Shown: piece after piece, positions 36,101-48,100 of the stretch | How the letters are laid out: the number at the start of each line of letters is the position of its first letter | How positions within the stretch are numbered: the stretch's first letter is position 1 | NCBI GenBank assembly: GCA_922989275.2 | Contig: OV277864.1 | Span: forward strand, 73,102,158-73,166,157 | Length of the DNA stretch: 64,000 nt | Reading direction: 5' to 3' | Source of the DNA: Gari tellinella | Lineage: Eukaryota; Mollusca; Bivalvia; Cardiida; Psammobiidae | The notes under the pieces: model-generated | What the model was told of the DNA's origin: nothing | Database searches by the model: none | Seen by the model: only the letters and a program-made list of their open reading frames with translations | Made by a program: the position numbers and the translations under genes

Positions 36101-39100
36101 TACTTTCACCTTGCCATAAGCAGCCACTTGCCATTAACCTGATAAGCAACATATTTTAATGGTCGTATTAGAGACACTATTTTCATATTTTGTTTCAGTG
36201 GGGAAAAGTTACTGTCGGTTCAAGAGGAGTTTCTCGACCTGTATCTTCACTACTTCAAACAGATACCCAACCTCACAGAAGAATTAAGATGTTATGTAGG
36301 ATACATCGTCAGAGACATGCCGGATAACATGAAATATAAAGAAGCAAATGGAAAGAAATCTAGATTTGCAAATTGCTACGTGGTTTGTATATATACTCGG
36401 CATCACAATTCTCGTGTCATCACTATTCTCGCTGTAAACACGCACCGGCCTATCCGCATGTTTTCCTGTCAATCACAGCTGACATACTTTGCACGATCTC
36501 ATAAAAACCCGTTTAGACCACGGACATATTTGTATAATTCAGTGTTTAAATCTGCAAAATGAGCAGTATTTTGGTGGCAAGGGAGAAAAACAATTTGCGG
36601 CGTATGCACTGCCGAGAAGAATGAAGGATTCACTACATGAATAAAAACAGTCAATTTGGAAATGTTAACTTGTTGTTAAATCGTCTTTCAATATTGCTGT
36701 TAGATACGAGCGTATACCGCATGAATTGTGATGTGACGTCAAGTATACATATTTGCCGACTGGCACACACATAAACATGTTTTTTTATTGGTTTAAGCAT
36801 ACAGATCAAAGTTTCTCGTTTAGTAGTTGACACATTAATAACTAAATACTGCGAGGAAGAGATCCAAGGTTTTCGTTTAATTACACCATTTATCTCAACA
36901 TTTAAGTACCGCGAGAATACAGATGTACATTATACTGTCTATAATCACCACTACATTATGTTCACCATTTTGCGCGAAAGGTATATCGCTGGAAGTAAAA
37001 CGGAAAACCCTTTCATGCAATCGATATTCGTCGGTGTCAGCATAAAGTGACCGGCCGGGTACAATCCCAATGAAGCACCTCAAAAAGTGCCCCTTCTCAT
37101 AGTCATCAACCAAAAAACCATAGGAAATGGTAGTTTCAAACAGTTAAGAACCTTAAAGGCTTAATTGGTAGTATTTTCAACAACTGTTGTATAGATGGCG
37201 ATATATAACACTAGTACAAGGATTCAAATCTGAAATCGTTCTCAAGCATTTGATTGGTATGATTTGAGCCTAGGCTCGAATCTGACCAATCAAGTGCTTG
37301 CGAACGCACTCAGACTCTACTCAAACGCTTTATAAACGCTGGGTCATAAGCCGAGTTACTCGGCGCCTGACCTTGATCCAAGCTTTTACACTCCACGTTT
37401 TAAGGTTTCTATATCTCAGAATAACAAAATATACTGATACAGTGATCCCTCCCCACATCGGACCTTCTAACAACGATTCCCTCCTTACAACATTGCTTAC
37501 TGCTGCTCCCGAAACAAGACAGTTTTGTCTAACGCTTTGACTGCTTGAATTAAATATCGTCTGTTTAGAATTATCGTCTTATGTTTTTTCTCTCAAAGTT
37601 ACATAGTAGACATTTTGACAGAAGAAACATAATGATGAGTAGCAAACATTTTGAACTCCGATTAGACGCCGCATTGCGCGGCGACGACTGGTCTTGATCC
37701 AAGTTGTTAGCAAATTAAAGCGAAGTCGTGCTTAGCACTCAAGGGTGTTAATTTTTCCTCCCTATAACAACTCCTTATGAACAACACACACAATCTTTAT
37801 CTCCTATTGGGTGTTGTTGTAGAGAAGGAGCACTCTATCAACGTAACCCTCATCGTGCTAAGTAATTTAAGATGTTTTGTATCTAGGTTACGTTAAGAAT
37901 ACAAACGGGACGTTATGGCCCAAATAGACTTAAGCGAAATCTGAGATTGTGTCTGATATGTTATTCAGCTGACATTAAAGACGAATATCATTTTATTTTG
38001 ATTTGCTCTAAATTTAAAGAGCTCAGAAAGTTATACATAAAGAAATATTGTTATGTTCGCCCAAGATTGTTGAAATTCACATAATTAATGTAAACCAATA
38101 ATAAAAGATTACTTTTTAATTTGACAAAGTAGATCAAGGAAGCTTTCATGTTCCGTAATTCTATAGTTACCGATGTTTAAGATGATATGTATCTGGAACT
38201 TGGAACACTATTTTTCATTACATTATACAACAAATGTATATGCAAAAACACGTCGTAAGAATTAGTATGAAATACAGTGTTCCCTCTCTACAACGACACC
38301 CAATGGGAGACAAATAGTGTGTAAAAAAAAAACTATGTTGTTTGGAGGGAGTCGTTATAGAGAGCGAAAAATAACACTTGGCTTACATTTGCAAACAGCT
38401 TGAATCCTGATCAGACGCCGCGTAACGCGGCGTCTGATCTGGATTCAAGCTGTTTGTCGCTCGTCATTATATTTATTCTATTAATAACTCCAATTATATG
38501 TAACTTTGAGAAAAAACAGCAGACGGCAATTTTAATCAGACAATATTGCAGCAGTAAAAGCGTAAGACATAATTGTTCCGTTTAGGGAACTGTGGCAAGG
38601 GTCGTTGTATGGAGGGAGCCGTTGTTGGGAGGGCCGTTATAGGGAGGTAATATTAGTTATACAGTTTCTTCACAGCGTACATGAGGATTTTTCCCGGCTG
38701 AGGAAAATCATTGTTGCCCGAGCCGTTAGGCAAGGGTTACATGATTTTACCAGCCGGGAAGAAATCCTCATGTACCCTGTGAAGAAACTGTATAACGAAT
38801 TTATTATACTTCAAAGTTTTTATTGTTCAAATGAAATATTTCGGAATTTGTCGTGCACAGCGCCCAAAGTAAACAGTAATAAAATCGCGTCAAAACATAT
38901 GACGTTGAGCGTAAGTGACGTCATATGTTTATGGCGTTGTTATTCAAAAGAAAAATGGACATACTAGTAGACTTCGACTTCAAACTTTCCCAGAAATGAT
39001 TCGACTGTTGAAAGATCCAAACACCGATTGGGTCTTAGCCGAAATGGACTTAAAACGGAGGATGCACGATTGAATGCACTCAATCCTGTCGAGCTATCGG

Positions 39101-42100
39101 CCATCTTATTTTATGCAAAGCAAGACTCAGGGACATGTCAGCCAATGAAACAGCTGCATTCCCAAGTACCCTGTCAGCTCACAGGGTACATGGGACAACG
39201 TCTAGGGCTCGTTGGCCAATGAAAAGTAAGGAATTTATTTTGCAGTATAATAACACTATATGTATGTTATTGTTATTGCGCATGCAATGAGGAACATTGT
39301 ACAAGTTGTGGAAATAAAATATTTGTTCTGTTCTGTTCTGTTTTAGGGATGTAAGACTGAGACTAAGAAGAACCACATTCAAGCCATGCAAGAGATGCTT
39401 CTGAAGTGCGGAAATGACATTTTCAAACTTGAAGACATCCTGGGTCTTCTTGTGGAGGCCGCAATGTAAATGAATAATAGTTTAACCATATCTCGATGTT
39501 AAAGAATATCATTATTAATGTAATTTACCATCCGCTCTAAAATGCAAAACATTTATGGCAATAAGAGGATCTTAAACAAGCTTACGCTCTCGCCCTAATC
39601 CTTTTGTGACATTGATGTATGTATTCGTTAATGGAAAGGATGTATGTGTATTGAAAAATAAAACTAAGCTAAATCTAAGTTACAGTGCCCCTCCCGATAA
39701 CGGTCCTCTGAACAACGATTCCTACCTTACAACGCTGTTCCATAAACAAGACAATTATGTCCAACCTTTTATACGGCTGCAATGTAAGGGCATCGATTAG
39801 GTCGACTTGCGGCCATTGTTGCCAAGAACATTTTTATAAACATATTTATACTAAACAATTACATATATTGTAAACAGTTTAATTTAAACACGTTTATACT
39901 AAAACAATTACGTCCATTACATAAACATATAGTTCGAAACCAGAACAGACGGCGGGAAGCCCGGTGTCTGATCTGTTTTAAACTGTTTGCCACTCAGATA
40001 AAAATGAAATAGTAAGAACTTTCAACTTTCAAAACATTGCACTTTCTACAGTGGCTTGGCAACGCTTTTTAACTTTGAAATACGGGTATGTGCGACTTAA
40101 GCGGGATCGATTTATAGAAATTTAACTTATGGTATACTGGTACGAGCGATTTAACCCTTTACCTGATAGCATTGTTTCTAGTGTTGAAGATATGTGACTA
40201 CTTAAAGCAGGTTGAAAGTAAAGCAGAATGCGCCCTAAGGCGCATTCTGCTTTACTTTCAGCCTGCTTTAAGCTATTAACTGCTAGAATAAGGAAAGTAT
40301 TAAATAAGACACATATTCATTACGGTATAATTTGGAACTATTTTCTTCAGCGGATGAATAAAATGAATGTGCTAAAAGTCGCTTCTATAAGGGAAAGGGT
40401 TAAGCGGGTTGATAGTATCGAGTTTCGATTGTATATTGCGTATGCGTTTCAGTTGCATTTAAACGGGAATAATAGTGTTTTCTCTAATGTATACTGTCCT
40501 GGTTGTTTCTCTTCAGGCATGAGAAAACTATAGAAGATGTGTTTGACAGCTTGATGGATCTATGCGTTAAGCTTGCAGAAATAAAGCCCCAAAATGCAGG
40601 TCATGAACTGATCTATGACTGCATCACCTTTAAGATATACAGACACTTAGAGGAAACAATGGTTAGTATAGATGTATAGTCTTTCCTTTAACCCTTTACC
40701 TCATAGCCTGTATTTAGTTTTGAAGACAGGTAAACACTTAAAGCAGGTTGAAAGTAAAGCAGAATGTGCATTGAGGCACATACTGCTTTACTTTCAGCCT
40801 GCTTTAAGCTAAAATCTGCTAGGCTATACAAAATATTTTTAATGGTACATTTTCATTACAGTATAAAATGGAACTATTTTCTTTGGCGGATGAATAAAAT
40901 GAATGCGCTAAAAGTCGCTTCTATAAGGGAAAGGGTTAATTAGATAATTTTAAAGCATATATTAGGTAATCCTTTCAATACCATGATGTCATCAACTTTA
41001 AACAATTATCATCTGGCTTGATTTCTCAAATTTAAATTTTAGGTAATTTGGTTGAAGAAATTTTGAAATGACTGTCAAACAGATCGGATCCTGATGAGGG
41101 TCCAAACTGTTTGCAAATAAACATTCTACTCCTTGTTGCAGTTCGGCAGTGATGGGGTTTAAACATAAAAGGATTTGCAAATGATGTGTTAACCCTTTTC
41201 CTTATAGAAGCGACTTTTAGCGCATTCATTTTATTCATCCGCCAAAGAAATAGTTCCATTTTTATACTGTCATGAATAAGTACTATAAGTAATATTTTCT
41301 ATACACTAGCAGATAGTAACTTAAAGTAGGCTGAAAGTAAAGCAGAATGTGCCCTAGGGCACATTCTGCTTTACTTTCAACCTGCTTTAATATGTCACAT
41401 ATCTTAACTACTAGAAACAGGCTATTGGTTAAAGGGTTAAACGAGAACTGTTCAACAAGTTATACTCACATACCAAAGTTGGTATCCCAAAGTTGGTATC
41501 CCTTATTGATGTAATGCAGGAAAGATTTTCTTATTTACATTTTTTAATAATTGAGGTCAAAGATCAAGATAATCGTGTCCCAAAATGGCATAGTCCGTTT
41601 TTTTTAACAAGATATACCCACACACCAAATTATGTATTTCTAATTGATGTGGTGTAGGAAATATGCACTGGAAAAGCATTGTTATAAATGATTTGAATGT
41701 CAATGTTAATTAAGGCCCGAATAAGATAATGTGTAACACGGCGTCCAAAAAAATAAATGTGTTTAATATCCGTATGTCTTCGATCTGGATGCCCAGGTGA
41801 GTTAAAAAAGCAACTGTAGTGTGTATGCACTGAGACCAACATCTAACAGGTTTTTTTTCTACAACTAAAAATGATGTTTCCATGCTCTTGGTAATTCATT
41901 TTAGTTTAATATTCCGAAAATCATACAAGTAAAAAGTTACCGATCTAAGTAATGGAAATCCAACTATAAATGTGTTTTTTGTTTTCGTGTGTAGCATAAT
42001 GTCTGGTCCCAAAGTGGTAAAGACAATTGTGGAGGTATAAGCTTCTTGTCCAAGTCTAAATGTATTTTAAAGAAAGCGAATTAATATTTCGACTTAGAGT

Positions 42101-45100
42101 TGTACTATATAGTCTTCATTAATCTTTCGATTTAAGTGCTTTAAGAGGTATAGATGTTGAACTATATCGTCACATATTTTCTCTTTGTAGGTTCCGACCG
42201 CCCATATGTTCGACACAATGCTGAACTCTCTGAAGGCCTTGTTGGGACATATTGATGCCAAAGTCGGTGACAAATACCGCAGGCTGATAACGGATACAAC
42301 CAACGCTGGACTCGGCCTTTATCCAAACATGTAATTACTCACATTACTGACCAATAACTTCGTTACTGGCATGACGTCATATTCTGTGAACAAGTGTCGT
42401 CTGCTTTTATTTCCCTTATTGATATTTAGGTATTTTGAATTGTATAATATTGAAATGAAATGTCGAACAAATTGGATCATGACCCTGCATTTGGGGGCGT
42501 CTGATAAAAAAAATTTGTTGTTGATGTTGGTTTTTTAAATAAAAAAAAAAAAGAAACCCACAAAATAAAACTATTGTTCTTGGGAGTATGATGAAAGGGT
42601 CAATGGCGCAAAAAGGCGAATGTGCAAACAATTTGGATCCGCGTGACGCGGCGTCTGATGAGAATCTGATGACTCACCTCATACGCTTTATACGCATGGG
42701 ACTAGACTTTCCATATTCTCGCGGCTTATTTTGCAGGACTCCAGAACAAACGAAGTCTTTCCTGGGATATTTGAACAGCCTCCTGGCATCAGGGCACCAG
42801 AACTTAGTTGACCTGGCTCAGCGCATCATGACAAATCAGAATATGTCGAAGAAACTGATATGGAGGGTAAAGTTGCCTACCTATCCATTTTAAACTGTCA
42901 TTATTACGTAAAAACCTATGTAACACAGTCGTTGACATAATGTCACCTTATTAAATTTGTCGTCTGTTTTAATTTATAAAATTTGAATTTTAAATTTTTT
43001 CAACTGCCCATGATCCCATACCGGTATAAGGGACATAGGCAAACGCCAAGCAAAGTAGACTATGTTCAGATGCCGCATAATGCGCATTATTCTGGTCAGA
43101 GTCTACACTGTTTGCTGATAGAAACTCCAGTATTAAACAAAACGAAAATGAAATTTTAGACCAGACACTCCTAAGATAAAAAATAAACTAATCCAATATA
43201 TAACCATGAAATAATCCATTGGGTAATATAGTTCATGATTTCATTCACAGAAATACTTGGAAGAGGCAAAGATGTTGATCCGGACAGTGAGCAAGCAGCC
43301 GTATGAGAAGATGTATCCAGAGGACAAACGCGAGAAAGACGTCAGAGAAGTCATCAGGAAATACAAGGACTTCAAAGATTCACTCTTTAAGGCTCTAGTG
43401 GAGTACGTTTGTTCACCGTTTACGGTGTTACGGGGAAGATGATATTAGTTTTTCCAATAAACGCATTTATGTTAAAACAAGTAGATCTATGCCAATTTTG
43501 AAATAGTTTTGGGCCAGATCAGAAAACGCGTAACTCGGCGTCTTCTGGGAGCCAAAACTTTTTGCCGCTAAAATTGTCATGGTTTCAAATCTTTTGAATC
43601 ATTTACAGTCAGCATTGAGTTCAAAATTTTACTAAGTCCTCCTCCCCTAAAAACCAGCACTTAATATCGTTTAGTATTATCAACTTCTTAAAAACGAAAA
43701 CTCGATTAATTTTGAAAACTGTATTGGATGATACAGTGAAACAATTTTGGAATATTAAAGTTCTAGTGAACAAAAAAATACATTCTGAATTAAAAATGAT
43801 AAACGTAAAATAAGTAGAATCTACTTTCTACTTTGAAAAACAAGCGTCATTGAGATTGATTTAATAAACTCTAAACATCATAATTATAAAAATATCCCTG
43901 AAATAATATTCAAGTGCTTATATCATTTACAAAATAGGGTTAATGCCAAATCCGGGTTTTCAGGCTCTTTACAGTAATATTTAATGATATATATCTATAT
44001 ATAAACAGTTACAACATACTATCAAATTTAGAGAAAACATATTGTTTTCAGACTTTTCACTCTTACCCTCCTGGGCCCCGTTTCATAAAACATCTTACGA
44101 CAAATGTTGTCGTAAGTCAAAACTTTAAAATACATTTAATCTCTGATTTCTCTATCTAATCCGGTCTTGTGACATCTTTTTGGAATCGTCTTTTCAAGAC
44201 GATTCCAAAAAGATGTCACAAGACAGGATTAGATGCAGAAATAAATAATAATTGAGAGTTTTATAATCTGACTTACGACAACATTTGTCGTACGAAGTTT
44301 TATGGAACGGGGACCAGGATTTCTTTTCATTCCATATCTCTGTATTTCAGTTTGAAATCATTCTCTCCAGTACTTTGATTATAAATTGTCATCATTTTCA
44401 AGAATCTCACCGATTTTTACATTTTATTTATTTCTTATACGTAAACTGCTTTCTTACGGTCGCGATTTAGCTGGTATCTTACAGTGGAGAAGACGTTATT
44501 TAACCCTTTACCTGATAGCATTGTTTCTAGTATTGAAGATATGTGACTACTTAAAGCAGGTTGAAAGTAAAGCAGAATGCGCCCTAAGGCGCATTCTGCT
44601 TTACTTTCAGCCTGCTTTAAGCTATTAACTGCTAGAATAAGGAAAGTATTAAATATGACACATATTCATTACGGTATAATTTGGAACTATTTTCTTCAGC
44701 TGATGAATAAAATGAATGTGCTAAAAGTCGCTTCTATAAGGGAAAGGGTTAAACGCAAACGAAACGCAAAAGCATTGCACTTACGTGTAGAAAAGGACAA
44801 CTTTTTTGACAATTCTGACTTCTTTATTCTAATGTTCAATTCAATTCAATGTTTTATTTCCTCCATATAGGAGATATGTTTAACATTACAATACAATTAA
44901 CGCCTCTCTGTACGTCAATGACGTCTGACGTCATGCTGTTTGCTTTGACAATACAGTTTAAATCTTCATAGGATGACTTTAGTAGCCGTAAGCATTTTCC
45001 TTTGATTCCGAGGCGTCCTAATTTGACAAAGAGGGAGTTACGATTTATACATAATGTACATTACTGTGACGTTCAATGTTGTAAAAGAGTGTTTCCTGTA

Positions 45101-48100
45101 GATTAAATGCAGCTGTTATGCAGCTCATGTTCTTTTGAAAGCCGTGTTGTTGAGAAGAGGGAAATTTAGATTGAAAAGTGTCTTTATACTTATTAATTCT
45201 TGTCAGCATAACTTTTTCGAAGAGCTTGCACAAACATGGCATTAGTGAGATGGGTCTATAGTTATTTGGGTCTGCTTTACATTTTCCTTTACCTTTGTAG
45301 ATGGGGATGAGAATGCTTGTTTTCCAGGCGTCGGGTATTTGCTCAAAATGTAGAATGGTATTAACCCTTTGCCTGCTGGTCGCGACTTTATTGATTTTTG
45401 CAAACAGTTTAGATCCAGATCAGACGCCGCGTAACGCGGCGTCTGATCTGGATCCAAACTGTTTGACACTCGTCTTTGTGTTTATTTACTTAAAAAATGT
45501 ATTAATCTAAATTTAACAAACTTTGCAGACGACAATTTCAAAGCAGACGACATCATCGCAGGATAAGGGTTAAACAAAAACGTAATTGCGGAGTGTAATG
45601 TGTTCCCAGCGTACATAACATGCTCATTTAGTATCCTGAACTTTTACCTTTACGTAGTAAATTAACAGTGGTTGTAGTTTCTCTGTCGGAGAAAGGTCTG
45701 GTAAGGTTTGCAGAGTACATATTATCGTTTTCGCGTCGGAGATAGTTATGTACAACGCTCCCTCTCTACAACGACACCCAATGGGAGACACAAAATATGT
45801 TCGTTGTTCGGAGGGAGTCGTTACAGGGAGGGAATTTGGCTTACATTTGCAAACAGCTTGAATTCAGATCAGACGCCGCGTAACGCGGCGTCTGATCTGG
45901 ACTCAAGCTGTTTGTCACTCGTAATTAAGTGTTTTACTCTGAAATGGTCAAATATGTAACTTTTAGAAAAACAGCAGACGACAATTTTAAGCAGACGATA
46001 TTGCAGCAATAAAAGCGTTAGACATAATTGTCCAGTTTCGGGAACAGCGTCAAAAGTCGTTGTAAGGAGGGAATTGTTGTTGGGAGGGCCGTTGTAGAGA
46101 GGGGGTGCTGTAGTTCTTCAGTTCTAAGTATGTTTTCGTTGTAATCTGATTTAAATACTGAGGAGAAGTGGTTTTGAAAGCCTTGGATGACGTTTTCGTT
46201 ATTGTATGGTGTGTCGTTAATGACTAATCCTGGGCAATTGCCGTATTGTTTTCCGCTATTCTTCCGTAATAGTTTCCAAAACATTCTATAATCCAGCTCT
46301 GCAGCCTCATTTAGCTCATCAAAAACCTTATTTTCATATGCGATACGATGGCGTCGTTGAGTTTTAGTTTTAGCATAAGTATTAAGTATGTTTTTAGTGA
46401 CCTTAAAACTAGAAACATGCTATGGGGTAATTGTTTGAGACAGATAGTGTCTTAAGTATCACGGATGTGATACAAAATACTCATTTTTTAAAATAGTTTG
46501 TGTCCATCTATTAGTATTTAGTAACCATCTGCCATTAAAGATCCATTTTTATTCTTGGTATTAACCAATTTTTGCCCAAGTTCCGATATACATGTATGTG
46601 ATATATGCAAACAGTATAGACACTGATCAGTGTTTTTACTGTTTGCTGACAGGAATTTCAATATTAACCCTTTACCCAATAACCCGTTTATAACATTAAA
46701 TACAGGTACTCACTTAAAGCAGGTTGAAAGTAAAGCAGAATGTGCCTTAAGGCACATTCTGCTTTACTTTCAGCCTGCTTTAAACTACCATCTGCTAGGT
46801 TATATAAAATATTTGTTATGATAAGTGTTCATGAGGGTATAAACTGGAACTATTTTCTTCAGCGGAGGAATAAATTAAATACGCTAAAAGTCGCTTCTAT
46901 GGGGGAAAGGGTTAAATAAAAATGACCAGTCACCCCTTAGATAAAAATAGATTAATCCAATACATAAGCATGGATGGATCCAGTGGACTCAAATTGGTAA
47001 ATGTTTTTTATTGGAGGGTATACTGAAACCTTTGAATTGCAGTGAAAAACCCCTGCTGGTCAAACTGTGTCCAGACATACTTCAATTTGTGCTTACCTGT
47101 TTAGAGGAGTACCCTGCACACAAGTCGGAAATGGCTTATGATGCTACAGATAGAAAATTCTTCATTATCAAGGTACATACAGTAAAACAGGGCTCCAGAT
47201 AAAAGGGAGTAAACTGAACAAATCCAACATTTTCTCACTTATTTCAGCACCAAATCCTATGGTACTACAACTCAATCGAATAGTCTCTCCGAGACGATTG
47301 TAATAAGTAGTGACACGAGAGGGTTTAATGCAGACATATAGATCATAAAATTTGAAAGACTCTCCATATCTGGAGCTCTTGTAACATCTCTCTATTACGA
47401 CCAATATTATGTGTTTTTGAGAAACCTGTATAAAACGGTTGTTTAGGGTCCCATTTGAACTACGTGGGACGTGATTCTTTCACAAAAACCGGTTTTATCT
47501 AAGCAATTCGCTTTTTAAATTTTATTTATAATATTTTGGTGCTGCACAAATTAAAGAGCCTCCCTTGTGAATGGAAAGAAGGACAACTCTGTAAATACAG
47601 GGCTCCAGATAACGGAAGTATTTCGAAAACTAAAATCTTTATTTCTTCTTTTAAACCTAATGGTGTCATACTCATTAAAAGTGTCTCGAAGAGACGGTTT
47701 AATCAGACCATAGCATTCGGTGCTGAAATGAGTGAGAAAATATTAGATTAGTTCAGATTTCTCCCGATTATATGTTTAGCTGGAACACTGAAAATGACCC
47801 TGTTAACCCTTATTCTGCTGCACAGACGTCTGCTTCGACATTGTCGTCTGCAAAATGTGTTCAGTTTAGATTTATGCATTGTTTTAATTAAACAAACCTT
47901 AAGACGAGTGTCAAATAGTTTGGATCCAGATGAGACGCCGCGTTACGCGGCGTCTTTTTAGATTCAAATAGTTTGTAAACTCCGTAAAGTAGGCACAGGG
48001 TTAAACACTATGATATCCAATAACAACGTGTACATATCTTTCACTGAGTGTAAACGGTTAAAATAGACTACGGAGAATCTATACCTTGAGCTTGCTGAAA

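Larger units (their letters stand above)
27129..36198. other. 9-kb gene B intron swollen by repeats
   Basis: The gene A counterpart is only 1.4 kb. This intron contains TA-type MITEs, a cluster of GGTCATTTCGTACCC repeats, two tRNA-derived SINE heads, a hairpin cluster (29023-29317), a dead Tc1/mariner element (34200-35226) and a duplicated exon fragment. No additional exon was found. Confidence 0.7.
36383..39346. other. Gene B intron 2
   Basis: It contains the palindromic MITE at 37215-37345, TA-type MITEs (about 37437-37835 and 38275-38652), a LINE C-terminal fragment (37887-38085), a palindrome at 38656-38796 and a possible retroelement tail just before exon 3. No exon was seen. Confidence 0.6.
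44838..46430 (-). mobile_element. LINE fragment interrupted by two MITEs
   Basis: Minus-strand coding pieces run in order. First comes YENKVFDELNEAAELDYRMF and WKLLRKNSGK (46400-46110). After MITE 45753-46110 come LRKGKSSGY and HVMYAGNTLHSAITF (45740-45574). After MITE 45361-45573 come IPDAWKTSILIPIYKGKGK, DPNNYRPISLMPCLCKLFEK and SQQHGFQKNMSCITAAFNL. This is the beginning of a reverse transcriptase. The 3' tail (TTGAA)n is at 44838-44850, so the later RT part is deleted. Confidence 0.8.
43403..47042. other. Gene B intron 7
   Basis: It contains a foldback MITE (44075-44314), TTAA MITEs (44500-44752, 45361-45573, 46664-46915), a TA-type MITE (45753-46110) and a broken LINE (44838-46430). No exon was seen. 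Confidence 0.65.

Noticed and set aside
38605..38967. 120-codon plus-strand frame
   Set aside because: It spans the end of a MITE and a palindrome (38656-38796). It has no homology I recognise.
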